DNA from: Treponema sp. UBA6367
GTDB lineage: Bacteria; Spirochaetota; Spirochaetia; Treponematales; Treponemataceae
Direction of reading: 5' to 3'
NCBI GenBank assembly: GCA_002437725.1
Contig: DJRF01000012.1
Coordinates: 40,047-104,046, forward strand
Length of the DNA: 64,000 nucleotides
Position numbers and translations under genes: made by a program. Every line of letters starts with the position of its first letter. Within the stretch, counting starts at the first letter, position 1. Positions 35,235-43,036 of this stretch are shown here, piece by piece. The notes beneath the pieces are model-generated. The model searched no databases, was not told where the DNA came from, and was given only the letters and a program-made list of their open reading frames with translations.

Positions 35235-36605
35235 TTAAACATTGAAAACAACTGTAAAAGTCGAGCCTTTTTTTTCTGCGCTTTTTACATAAATTTTTGC
35301 ACCATGAAACAACGCAGCGTGCTTTACAATCGAAAGACCTAAGCCGGTTCCGCCTAGCTGGCGAGAGCGGCTTTTGTCTATTCTGTAAAATCGTTCAAAA
35401 ATTCTATCCTGCTCTTCGGCAGGTATTCCAATTCCAGTATCTTTTACAGAAAGCGTAACAGTTTTTTCTTTAGCATTAGAATTTATGCTTACATCAACCA
35501 AACCATCTTCAACGTTGTACTTTATTGCATTGTCAACAAGATTGTAAACCATTTCGTATAAAACTTGATAAACACCCGAAATTTTTCCGCTATCGCCAAA
35601 TAGATTTAAAGAAACTTTTCGCTTTTCTGCGAAAGGCTTTAGGGTTTCAAAAACTGACTGCACAACTTGTCTAAGCACAATTTCTTCTTTTTCAAGATTT
35701 ACATTTTTTTCGTCAAGTTTTCCAAGTTTTATTATATCGTTTACAAGGACAATCATTCTTTGACTTTCGTCATAAATTCTAGAGGCAAAATCCGCACGCA
35801 TTTTTTTATCTGGATTGCCGTTCATTAAAATTTCTGCAAAACCGCTGATGCTTGTAAGAGGTGTTTTTAATTCATGCGAAACGTTTGCTGTAAATTGCTT
35901 TCTAAGCTCTTCCCGCTGAGTTTTTTCGTAATTTTCTTCTGAAATTCTTTCTACAAATGGTTTTAATTCATCAAAGACAAAAGAATTTTTTGGAGAATCC
36001 AAATTTATTGAATTAATCTGATATGAAATCTTGCCAGAAAAACGCAATGAGAAAAACAGTGTAGATATAATAATACAAAAGAGCAGAAGTCCCAAAACCT
36101 GGCTCATCTGAAGAAGCATTATCCAAACTGTTTTTTGCTCGCACGAAATGCGGACTATATAATCTTTTCCCGAAATATTTGTTTTTTTAGCAAAGTACAG
36201 TATTTTTTGGGTCATTGTGTCAGAATATCTTGCAATTCTTGCGCGCCCCTTCTCTTTTGCAACCAAAACTTCAGCGCGTTGCGCGTGGTCTTCCAAATTT
36301 GAATAATCAACTTTGCTATCAAAAAGAACTTTTCCGTCTTCAGATATAATTGTCAATCTGTTTTTTGACTCAATATCAGAAAGAAACTGCATATCGCTTT
36401 TCTTTAATCCTTGAATTACAAAACTAGATTCAACTTCCAATTCATCAAAAATTTGATTTTCAAAACTGTGATACTGAATGGCCATAAAAACTGCTATGCA
36501 AGCAATAAAAATTAAAAAGCCTTCAAAAAAAGTATTTATAAAAATTTTGTACGCAAGGCTAGAGTTCTTTTTTGCTTTTGATTCAAAAAAATTATTTTTC
36601 TTCAA
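35235..36605 (-). CDS. PhoR-like sensor histidine kinase
   Basis: About 456 residues. Two membrane segments (around residues 20-45 and 165-190) bracket a periplasmic sensor of about 120 residues. HisKA motif VSHELKTPLTSISG (His near residue 250), N box YNLVDNAIKY, G1 DTGIGIP, and G2 TGLGLSIVKH give a complete kinase without a receiver. It overlaps the response regulator gene ahead of it. The longest frame starts at GTG 36620, adjacent to GAG; TTG 36605 with GGGG at 7 bases looks better, so the exact start is uncertain. The neighbouring Na/Pi cotransporter suggests phosphate sensing, by inference. Confidence 0.82.
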   Translation of the reverse strand: MKKNNFFESKAKKNSSLAYKIFINTFFEGFLIFIACIAVFMAIQYHSFENQIFDELEVESSFVIQGLKKSDMQFLSDIESKNRLTIISEDGKVLFDSKVDYSNLEDHAQRAEVLVAKEKGRARIARYSDTMTQKILYFAKKTNISGKDYIVRISCEQKTVWIMLLQMSQVLGLLLFCIIISTLFFSLRFSGKISYQINSINLDSPKNSFVFDELKPFVERISEENYEKTQREELRKQFTANVSHELKTPLTSISGFAEILMNGNPDKKMRADFASRIYDESQRMIVLVNDIIKLGKLDEKNVNLEKEEIVLRQVVQSVFETLKPFAEKRKVSLNLFGDSGKISGVYQVLYEMVYNLVDNAIKYNVEDGLVDVSINSNAKEKTVTLSVKDTGIGIPAEEQDRIFERFYRIDKSRSRQLGGTGLGLSIVKHAALFHGAKIYVKSAEKKGSTFTVVFNV

Positions 36606-37269
36606 TTTTATACCCCACACCTCTTATTGTTTGAATTAATTCTCCTCGCTTTCCAAGCTTTTGGCGAAGAGTTTTTATGTGCGAATCAACGGTGCGCGTT
36701 TCCACATCGCTTTCGCAATTCCATACTAATTGCAAAATTGAATTCCTTGTAACAACGCAACCTTTATTTTGCAAAAGAAGCTCCAATAAGTCAAATTCTT
36801 TTATTGTCAGGAAAACCTGTTTTTCTCCAGAAAAAACTGTGTGCGTATTTTTATCAAGTTTTATGCCGCCGCATTTTAACGGCTTTTTTTCAGTTCCGTT
36901 TTTCTTTTGATAGCGACGCAAAACCGCTTTTACTCTAGAAACCAAGGTCATAACGCTAAAAGGTTTTGAAATATAATCGTCCGCCCCAGAATCAAGACCG
37001 TTTATCATGTCAAATTCGGAAGACTTTGCGGTAAGAATAATAACAGGTATGTCGCTGTAAACTGTTGATGAGCGCAATTTTTTTAAGATTGAAATTCCGT
37101 CTTCTTCCGGCAGCATTAAATCTAAAATAAGGAGCTCCGGTTTTTTATTCCTCAGCTCAGTCCAAAAATCAGATGGCCTTTCAAAGCATTTTGTTTCAAA
37201 GCCAACTGATTGAAGAGTATACGAAACCAACTTTCCAATATTTTCATCGTCTTCCAAAACAAAAATCAT
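36592..37269 (-). CDS. PhoB/OmpR-family response regulator
   Basis: 225 residues. The receiver has acidic residues at LEDDEN, phosphoacceptor Asp in LLILDLMLPEEDG (about residue 51), Thr in IILTAKS and Lys in YISKPFS. The C-terminal winged helix shows LTIKEFDLLELLLQN, TRNSILQLVW, and VDSHIKTLRQKLG ... IRGVGYKI, the OmpR/PhoB pattern. GGGAG precedes ATG. Transcribed after the Na/Pi cotransporter gene and directly before the kinase, with overlap of stop and start, so the pair is translationally coupled. Confidence 0.88.
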   Translation of the reverse strand: MIFVLEDDENIGKLVSYTLQSVGFETKCFERPSDFWTELRNKKPELLILDLMLPEEDGISILKKLRSSTVYSDIPVIILTAKSSEFDMINGLDSGADDYISKPFSVMTLVSRVKAVLRRYQKKNGTEKKPLKCGGIKLDKNTHTVFSGEKQVFLTIKEFDLLELLLQNKGCVVTRNSILQLVWNCESDVETRTVDSHIKTLRQKLGKRGELIQTIRGVGYKIEEK

Positions 37270-37340
37270 TTGCTTTCTCCCATTTTAATCTGGCAAAAGT
37301 GCAAACCTAAAATTTATAGCAAAACTTGCAAACGCAATTT

Positions 37341-38972
37341 TTATAAAGTTTGCACAATTGAATATACACAGTCTCCTGTTTTTTCTATTTTTCTTACTAT
37401 ATCAAGATAGTTTAATTCAATTTTAACATTTTTTCCATCTTCAATTTTTTCACGAACCTCTTTTTTTAACTTTCTCTTTTTTTCATCTATTTGATCTTCA
37501 ATCTTTGTCATATCTTCGCGCTGCGATTCATTTATTCCAAGAATCACCATATTAGAAACATATTCAAAAAATTCTCTTACTTCGTCGAAATATTCAAGAA
37601 GTTTTTTATAAAACTGAACATCAACGTTTTTGCTAGAATTTTTTTCCACCAAGAACGCAAGGGAACAACATTCGTCGCTAAGAACTTCCAACGCGTCTGT
37701 TGTATTTATCATTTTAGAAAGACTGTGCCTTGTCTCCTGATTTGAAGACGGCAGCCTGGAGCATTTATTCAAAAAGTCGGTAATGGCATCTTTCATTTCG
37801 TCTATATAGGATTCTTTCTTTTTTATGTCTTCGCTAACAGAATATTTGTTTGAAAAAGCATTATAAACCTGATCAAACATATCCATTACTTTTCCAGCCA
37901 TAAAAGCGATTTCTTTTTGAACTTGAGAAAGGTAAAAGTCAACCCCAAGATGACTAAAAGGAACTATGACAGGAAATTTATAATGCTCATCATCAGTTTT
38001 TTTATCATCTTTTATAATTTTAGAAACCAAGTCTGCTATCTGATTAACAAAAGGAAGGAATAATAGTGTGGCGCATATATTAAAAATGGTGTGAAGCATA
38101 GAAATGTGATTTGTTATGTTAGATTCTGGCGTTCCTGGCACTAGAAAATCTACAAAGCGCAAGAACGGTCTAAACAGGCAAAGCGCTATAAATGTTCCTG
38201 CAATATTAAAAAAGACGTGGACTAAAGCAGCTCTCTTCGCATTCGCGCTTGCGTTCAAGGCAGAAAGAATCGCATCAATAGTTGTACCTATATTGCTTCC
38301 AAGTACCAAGGCTGCGGAAAGTTCCCATGAAATGCTCCCCTGATATGCCATTGTAAGTATTATAGCAGTCATCGCAGAAGAGGAATGAATTAATGCTGTA
38401 AAAATCAGACCGCATAAAACTCCTAAAACAATTCCTCCAAAACCTAGATTAGAAAACTTTTGAAGAAACGCCACAGAATCTGCGCTCAATGTTAAAGATT
38501 TGCTTAAAAAGCCTAAGCCGCAAAAAAGCAAGCCAAAACCCATAAACATATCGCTAAAATTGTGGATTTTATATTTTTTTAACTGCTTAAGCACATAGCC
38601 GATTCCAAAAAGCGGTATAGATACAGCCGATATGCTAAAGGTAAATCCGAAAATTGAAACTATCCAAGCGGTGACGGTTGTTCCGATATTTGCACCGAAA
38701 ATGATTCCAATTGCCTGTGTCAAAGAAATTATCTGAGCATTTACAAAACTTACAACCATTACAGTTGTAGCGCTTGAAGACTGGATTATTGCAGTTACAG
38801 CAAGGCCGGTCAGAACAGCTGTAAAACGATTTCCAGAAATGATATGCAAAAGTTTTTGAAGGCTTGAGCCTGCGCCCTTTTGAATTCCAGAAGAAAGCAT
38901 ATCCATTCCGTAAAGAAGAATCGCCAAACTTCCCACAAACTGAAGTATTTTGAACAGTATATCTAATGCCAT
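37341..38972 (-). CDS. Na/Pi cotransporter-family protein with PhoU-like C-terminus
   Basis: 543 residues. The membrane part has the two inverted repeats of NptA/SLC34-type carriers with QSSSATTVMV (near residue 65) and HSSSAMTAII (near residue 195), each followed by a GANIGTT or GSNIGTT loop. From about residue 340 a helical PhoU-like domain follows. It probably takes up phosphate with sodium, or modulates phosphate signalling. It lies first in an apparent cotransporter, PhoB, PhoR transcription unit. There is no Shine-Dalgarno; a TATATT box ends 6 bases before the ATG. Confidence 0.87.
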   Translation of the reverse strand: MALDILFKILQFVGSLAILLYGMDMLSSGIQKGAGSSLQKLLHIISGNRFTAVLTGLAVTAIIQSSSATTVMVVSFVNAQIISLTQAIGIIFGANIGTTVTAWIVSIFGFTFSISAVSIPLFGIGYVLKQLKKYKIHNFSDMFMGFGLLFCGLGFLSKSLTLSADSVAFLQKFSNLGFGGIVLGVLCGLIFTALIHSSSAMTAIILTMAYQGSISWELSAALVLGSNIGTTIDAILSALNASANAKRAALVHVFFNIAGTFIALCLFRPFLRFVDFLVPGTPESNITNHISMLHTIFNICATLLFLPFVNQIADLVSKIIKDDKKTDDEHYKFPVIVPFSHLGVDFYLSQVQKEIAFMAGKVMDMFDQVYNAFSNKYSVSEDIKKKESYIDEMKDAITDFLNKCSRLPSSNQETRHSLSKMINTTDALEVLSDECCSLAFLVEKNSSKNVDVQFYKKLLEYFDEVREFFEYVSNMVILGINESQREDMTKIEDQIDEKKRKLKKEVREKIEDGKNVKIELNYLDIVRKIEKTGDCVYSIVQTL

Positions 38973-38978
38973 ACTTTA

Positions 38979-39033
38979 AATATACAGTTAAGCAGCATAT
39001 TAAACACAAAACAAAAGTGAAATCTTTGTGAAA
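38979..39033 (-). promoter_or_regulatory. Candidate promoter and PhoB-like direct repeat of the Na/Pi gene
   Basis: On the minus strand two TTTCAC hexamers are spaced 11 bases apart (39028-39033 and 39017-39022), the period of PhoB-family half-sites, with a weaker third TTTTGT 11 bases on. A TATATT -10 box (38979-38984) follows with no good -35, as in activator-dependent promoters. The start codon is 6 bases later. The link to PhoB is inference. Confidence 0.4.
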
Positions 39034-39041
39034 TTTTTATT

Positions 39042-39245
39042 TAACCCGAATGTCGAGTTTTATATAAGCCGTGAAGGAATCGCTGTCAGCGAATTTACAC
39101 ATTGTTCAGACGGTTGTGCCAGCGCTTTGTTTGAATGGAGCTGGGTTGCTACGCAACTTTAATTGTTCTTATCGCACAAAGCCCTCTCAAATTGTAAATT
39201 CGCTTACGCTTTTGTTTATTTTTCTAAAACTCGGCATTTAGACCA
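39042..39245 (+). repeat. R1 element, complete copy 3
   Basis: Left end TAACCCGAATGTCGAG, CGCTGTCAGCG, hairpin GTTGCTACGCAAC, right arm AATTCGCTTACGC and CTCGGCATTTAGACCA. Plus orientation, between two minus-strand genes. The 299-base gap here holds this element and the candidate Na/Pi promoter. Confidence 0.85.
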
Positions 39246-39271
39246 AGCATAATGTTTTTATAAAATAAGAT

Positions 39272-39910
39272 TTAGTTTATAAGTTCCAAATCATCTTTTC
39301 CAGATGCTTCATATACATAATGGGAATTTTTAAGGTCGGATTCTCGGCAAATAAAAGATACAACAACAAGGAAGATTGCTAACACAATAAAAAAAACTAG
39401 TAAAACAATCCACATAGGTACAGCAGTGTTTTTGTCAGAACAACCAGCAAACATTTTAGCAATATTAAAAGCCGCAATCAAACTCCACGCGATTGCAACA
39501 CAAAGCACAAAAAATCTTACCAACTTTTGAGTTGAAAATGGAGTTGTCTTAAAAAATTTAGTTTTTTCTGGATAAACAAAAGCTCTGTAAACATGCTTAT
39601 CTACAAGTTCTTCCTTTTCAAACTTTTTTACAAGATTTATCCAGGAAATATTCCACCTGTAAAATCCGCAGGCAGAAAAGAACCAAAGCCAAGCAGAAAT
39701 AACGCCCAAAAGCAAAATTACCGAAGCCAAAATAAAAACTGGGCAGCAAGGATTTACTTTTTCGCAAGCACATTCTTTTACAACATTGTAATACCCAACG
39801 AACAATGCGCCATTAAAAATCGCAAACATGTTCATCCAGTGATTAAACTGGCTCATGTGCTGGAAGCGACCTTCAATCGCTTTTTCATAAGGACTAATTT
39901 CTTTTTCCAT
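39272..39910 (-). CDS. Four-helix membrane protein of unknown function
   Basis: 212 residues with four hydrophobic segments (about 25-45, 60-85, 135-155, 170-195). The N-terminal region EISPYEKAIEGRFQHMSQFNHWMNMFAIFNG resembles small bacterial membrane proteins sometimes grouped as RipA-like or SLATT-like, but I cannot assign it. A Cys-rich loop (ECACEKVNPCCP) lies between the first two segments. The start is ATG 39910, 8 bases after GGAGG; the longer frame begins inside that Shine-Dalgarno. An R2 element separates it from the upstream lipoprotein gene on the same strand. Confidence 0.65.
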   Translation of the reverse strand: MEKEISPYEKAIEGRFQHMSQFNHWMNMFAIFNGALFVGYYNVVKECACEKVNPCCPVFILASVILLLGVISAWLWFFSACGFYRWNISWINLVKKFEKEELVDKHVYRAFVYPEKTKFFKTTPFSTQKLVRFFVLCVAIAWSLIAAFNIAKMFAGCSDKNTAVPMWIVLLVFFIVLAIFLVVVSFICRESDLKNSHYVYEASGKDDLELIN

Positions 39911-39922
39911 TTTATTTTCCTC

Positions 39923-40048
39923 CATAAAAAGTCAAGATTAAAACTTCAGTTTTAGGATTGACTTTTTATTGCAGTTGATAAGAAAGTTTGCAACGCAAAC
40001 TTTTAAAGATAAAAACAGACAGCATTTTTGACTGTTTTTATCTTATTT
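39923..40048 (-). repeat. R2 hairpin-array element, copy e (hairpin C missing)
   Basis: On the minus strand, 7 to 10 bases after the lipoprotein stop codon: TAAGATAAAAACAG with its inverted partner, AAGTTTGCGTTGCAAACTT, then directly AAAAAGTCAATCC ... TTGACTTTTT and ATGGAGG, the Shine-Dalgarno of the membrane protein gene. Confidence 0.85.
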
Positions 40049-40054
40049 CCATTT

Positions 40055-42187
40055 TTACTCTCCGTATACAAAACTGCCGTCCGTGCAGTAAATTGTTACA
40101 CCGTTTAAGCGAGGACCATAGTCATCAAGACCTTTTTGTTCTCGAATCTTAATTTTATTGAATTGAGATTTTGTCCCATTATAAGAAATCTTAATATTAT
40201 GATCTCTTATATAATCTCTATATTTATTATCAGTTGAAAATCCTAAATAAATTGCAGACAAATTTTCAGAACACAATTTTATTTCTTGTAAATTTTCACA
40301 ACCATAAAATGAATTCAACCAAAATTCTTCCACTTTATAAGGAATCTGAATTGATGTTATTTTAGAGCAATTAGTAAAAGCATTTTCTCTTATTTCAATA
40401 ACAGAATTTGGAATATCTATATTTTGTAAACTAGAACAGCCATAAAATGCATTGCCTGGAATTTTTGTAACAGTGTCTGATATTTTTATATTTTCAAGAC
40501 TTGTACAGTTTTTAAAAACTGCACACCAACCTTCCATGTTTTCTACATTTTTTAAAACAGTACAATCTTCAAAGTATAACTCTGAATAGATAGAATCTTT
40601 ATTAAAGACAACACTTTCAAGTGAAATACAGTTTTTAAAAGCATTGTTTCCACTACACAAGAACCATATGCCGTCACCAGAAAAAACGACACTTGTAATA
40701 TTGTTACAATTTTCAAAGGCGAAGCCGGAAGAATCTGACCAGCCAGGGAAACTAATCCTGCCAGGAAATACCAATTCGCCAGAAATATTTTCACAATCTT
40801 TAAAAGTTCCTCCAGAAAGAGATACACTTCCCTTAAATCTTATAGATTTCAAACTTTTACAACCATTAAAAGCTTCTTTTTCAATCTCAATACCATCAGG
40901 AAATTCTACCTCTTCCAATGCTGTACATCCTTTAAAAGCATATCTTTCAATAGTTTTAATAGTATCTGGAATCACAATCTTCTTTAAATTTGTATTTCCT
41001 CTGCAAATATCAGTTATTGTGTGATTTTTTACGCCAATGCTGTTTTCATCATCATTTTCATAGTCGTCAACAAAGGTATAAGTTTCCCAAGTGCTGCCAA
41101 CATTTATATAAAATGAAACCTCTTTTCCACAATAAGTTATAGCAATTTTTTGACCACTGCCAGCTTGCAAACTGCTGCCGTTCTGCAAGCTGGTCTTATA
41201 TTCCCACGCCTCCAAAGTCCGTTCTGAACCGTCATCAAAAGCAGCAACAACTTCCATGCCTGTTGTGTCAAACATCTCATTGTCTTTGTAGTAAGTTTTT
41301 GACGGCATACTTTTCAGTTTTAAAGCTGTGTAAACGGTTTTCCCAACATAGACACTGAAAAATGCTGTTTTTCCATCCGCAGAAACTTTTACAGCCTGAC
41401 TGCCATCTTCTGAAAGCACAGTTCCTTCCGCTGGTTCTACAGTGTATTCTGATTCAGAAAGAACTTTTGATGTTCCGTCTGTCTTGTTCATTTTTACCAC
41501 AAGACCTTTTAACTCTAGCGTTCCGTTTGTAAAATATGACAGTTTATTTGGCAAACTTGAAATTTCAAGCGATGAAGAATATGTTTCCGACGGATTTTTC
41601 ACAGAAATCGTAAAAAATGCTGTTTTTCCATCTGCACTGATTTTTACAGCCTGATTGCCATCTTCCGAAAGCACAGTTCCTTCCGCTGGTTCTACAGTAT
41701 ATTCTGACTCTTCAAGAACTGTTGAAGTTCCATCTGTTTTATTCATTTTTACAACAAGACCTTTTAACTCCAGTGTTCCGTTTGTAAAATATGACAGTTT
41801 ATTTGGCAGACTTGAAATTTCCAGCGATGAGGAATATGTTTCCGCAGGATTTTTCACAGAAATTGTAAAAAATGCTGTTTTTCCATCAGAACTGATTTTT
41901 ACGGCTTGGCTCCCTTCTTCTGAAAGCAAAGTTTTTGCCGATGGCGTTATAGAATATTCATTTTCTGCAAGCTTATTCCTTGAACCGTCTGTATAAACCA
42001 TATTAACAACTAGACCCGAATAATCAGTTTTTTCATTTTTCAGATAATTCAATTTGGCGGGAAGCGAAAGAATCTCCAATGCAACAGGTTTTACATCCTG
42101 CTTTTCAACTTCCTGCTTGCAAGAGAAAGAAGCCAGAATCATCAAAAAAGAAATCGCTGAAATCACAAATTTTTCAAATTTTTTCAT
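40055..42187 (-). CDS. Leucine-rich-repeat (BspA/TpLRR type) lipoprotein with Ig-like repeats
   Basis: 710 residues. Signal sequence and lipobox ILASFSCKQ (Cys23). Residues about 38-340 form four bacterial Ig-like (Big_3) repeats of the form LPNKLSYFTNGTLELKGLVV ... DGT; repeats 2 and 3 are nearly identical in both protein and DNA (about 41355-41850), a recent duplication. Residues about 380-660 hold leucine-rich repeats of the BspA type (FKGCTALEEVEFPDG, FYGCSSLQNIDIPNS). BspA-like proteins are surface adhesins binding host proteins or other bacteria. The start is ATG 42187 with GGAG; a promoter overlapped by operator-like repeats precedes it, divergent from the XRE gene. Confidence 0.88.
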   Translation of the reverse strand: MKKFEKFVISAISFLMILASFSCKQEVEKQDVKPVALEILSLPAKLNYLKNEKTDYSGLVVNMVYTDGSRNKLAENEYSITPSAKTLLSEEGSQAVKISSDGKTAFFTISVKNPAETYSSSLEISSLPNKLSYFTNGTLELKGLVVKMNKTDGTSTVLEESEYTVEPAEGTVLSEDGNQAVKISADGKTAFFTISVKNPSETYSSSLEISSLPNKLSYFTNGTLELKGLVVKMNKTDGTSKVLSESEYTVEPAEGTVLSEDGSQAVKVSADGKTAFFSVYVGKTVYTALKLKSMPSKTYYKDNEMFDTTGMEVVAAFDDGSERTLEAWEYKTSLQNGSSLQAGSGQKIAITYCGKEVSFYINVGSTWETYTFVDDYENDDENSIGVKNHTITDICRGNTNLKKIVIPDTIKTIERYAFKGCTALEEVEFPDGIEIEKEAFNGCKSLKSIRFKGSVSLSGGTFKDCENISGELVFPGRISFPGWSDSSGFAFENCNNITSVVFSGDGIWFLCSGNNAFKNCISLESVVFNKDSIYSELYFEDCTVLKNVENMEGWCAVFKNCTSLENIKISDTVTKIPGNAFYGCSSLQNIDIPNSVIEIRENAFTNCSKITSIQIPYKVEEFWLNSFYGCENLQEIKLCSENLSAIYLGFSTDNKYRDYIRDHNIKISYNGTKSQFNKIKIREQKGLDDYGPRLNGVTIYCTDGSFVYGE

Positions 42188-42217
42188 AAAAATCTCCAAT
42201 ACAACTTAATTACATTA

Positions 42218-42246
42218 ATAATAACTCTATAACAGTTATTTATCAA
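42218..42246 (-). promoter_or_regulatory. Promoter of the leucine-rich-repeat lipoprotein
   Basis: TTGATA (42241-42246), 17 bases, TATTAT (42218-42223) on the minus strand; leader about 24 bases. The -10 to -35 interval is covered by the operator-like repeats. Confidence 0.7.
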
Positions 42247-42272
42247 CTGAAAAACAGTTATTTTAACTCTAT
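42222..42272. promoter_or_regulatory. Operator-like nested repeats between lipoprotein and XRE regulator
   Basis: TAACTCTAT occurs at 42222-42230 and 42264-42272; AACAGTTATT at 42231-42240 and 42253-42262; the palindrome AACTG-AAAAA-CAGTT lies at 42245-42259. The cluster covers the lipoprotein promoter and is immediately upstream of the divergent regulator gene, the usual position for an autoregulated operator. Confidence 0.55.
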
Positions 42273-42316
42273 TACATTGGTTAAAGAATGTGAAAAAATT
42301 TGTATTTTTTCTTAAT

Positions 42317-42622
42317 ATGACGCATTTGCAAGAAAATTTTATATCAAATCTTCGCTTTTACCGTGCCAGCAAGGGATTTTCACAGGTTGAGTTTTCAGAA
42401 AAAATCGGAATAAGCCCTAATTATCTCAATGCTGTAGAAAACGGGAAAAATTTTCCGTCTGTTGAAGTTCTTCAAAAAATCACAGAAGTCTTAAATATTC
42501 TGCCTTATCAGCTTTTTCTAGAGCTTCCAACAGAGAATAATGAAAATGAAAAGTCAAAACAAATTATTATGGAACTAAAGCAGAGAATCTGCTCAATATT
42601 TGATGATGCGATAAATAAATAG
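42317..42622 (+). CDS. XRE-family helix-turn-helix regulator
   Basis: 101 residues. The helix-turn-helix is FSQVEFSEKIGISPNYLNAVENGKN, in the order of lambda Cro/XRE domains, ending at about residue 68, followed by a short charged tail (NENEKSKQIIMELKQRI) that could dimerise. I place the start at ATG 42317; an in-frame GTG at 42290 would add nine AT-rich codons, and neither has a Shine-Dalgarno. Divergent from the lipoprotein gene, whose promoter carries operator-like repeats, so control of that lipoprotein is the natural inference. Confidence 0.75.
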   Translation: MTHLQENFISNLRFYRASKGFSQVEFSEKIGISPNYLNAVENGKNFPSVEVLQKITEVLNILPYQLFLELPTENNENEKSKQIIMELKQRICSIFDDAINK

Positions 42623-42650
42623 ATTGAAAGCAGGACTTTTTCAGGATTTT

Positions 42651-42720
42651 GCCTGCCCTTCGCCTCGGGTACCGCAGGGGCGGCACCCACAGGTCGGCGA
42701 GCGAGCTGCGCCACTCGCCC
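42651..42720 (+). repeat. R4 GC-rich element, copy A
   Basis: Begins GCCTGCCCTTCGCC and ends CTGCGCCACTCGCCC, with GGGTACCGC ... GCGGCACCC inside. Its GC richness stands out sharply from the AT-rich surroundings. The 357-base gap between the XRE gene and argG holds R4 copies A and B and three palindromes, and no credible gene. Confidence 0.8.
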
Positions 42721-42746
42721 ATATTCAATGATAAAAGTATTACAGC

Positions 42747-42845
42747 AGTGCCATGGATGGCACTTTATAACATAGGCAAAACAGTTTTCAAGAAAATCTT
42801 TTAAGATTTTCTTGAGTTCTAAAATCGACAGGCTGTCGATTTTAG
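42747..42845. repeat. Cluster of three near-perfect palindromes
   Basis: AGTGCC/GGCACT (42747-42764, 6-base loop), TCAAGAAAATCTT/AAGATTTTCTTGA (42788-42815, 2-base loop) and CTAAAATCGACAG/CTGTCGATTTTAG (42819-42845, 1-base loop) follow one another between the two R4 copies. None has a clear T tract directly after it on either strand. Confidence 0.75.
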
Positions 42846-42850
42846 ATACT

Positions 42851-43036
42851 ATTCTGTCGGCCGTTTTTTTAGACTCTTGCTTTCCGCTATTGCCTGCCCT
42901 TCGCCTCGGGTACCGCAGGGGCGGTACCCACAGGTCGGCCAGCGAGCTGCGCCACTCGCTCGCTATTTGCAAGTTTTTTTTATTCTGTCGGCCGTTTTTT
43001 TAGACTCTTGCTTTCCGCTATTGCCTGCCCTTCGCC
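42851..43036 (-). repeat. 55-bp direct repeat flanking R4 copy B and including the argG 3' end
   Basis: The 55 bases at 42851-42905 are identical to 42982-43036 (offset 131). The right copy encodes the last codons of argG including its stop; the left copy is non-coding. R4 copy B occupies about 42892-42960, so it overlaps the left repeat's inner end. Confidence 0.85.
42892..42960 (+). repeat. R4 GC-rich element, copy B
   Basis: Begins GCCTGCCCTTCGCC; contains a perfect 9-bp hairpin GGGTACCGC-AGGG-GCGGTACCC; then ACAGGTCGGCCAGCGAGCTG and CGCCACTCGCT. It differs from copy A at a few positions. A truncated start of the same element is present within argG at about 43022-43036. Confidence 0.8.

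Noticed and set aside
42651..42720. R4 as a tRNA gene
   Set aside because: Only the first 17 bases resemble a tRNA 5' end; no anticodon or T arm and no acceptor pairing.
42508..42972. 154-codon minus-strand ORF beginning in R4 and running antisense through the XRE gene
   Set aside because: It is composed of R4, the palindromes and the reverse of the XRE gene; the GRVAQLAR-type stretch is a familiar artefact of translating GC-rich structured DNA. No ribosome-binding site and no domain.
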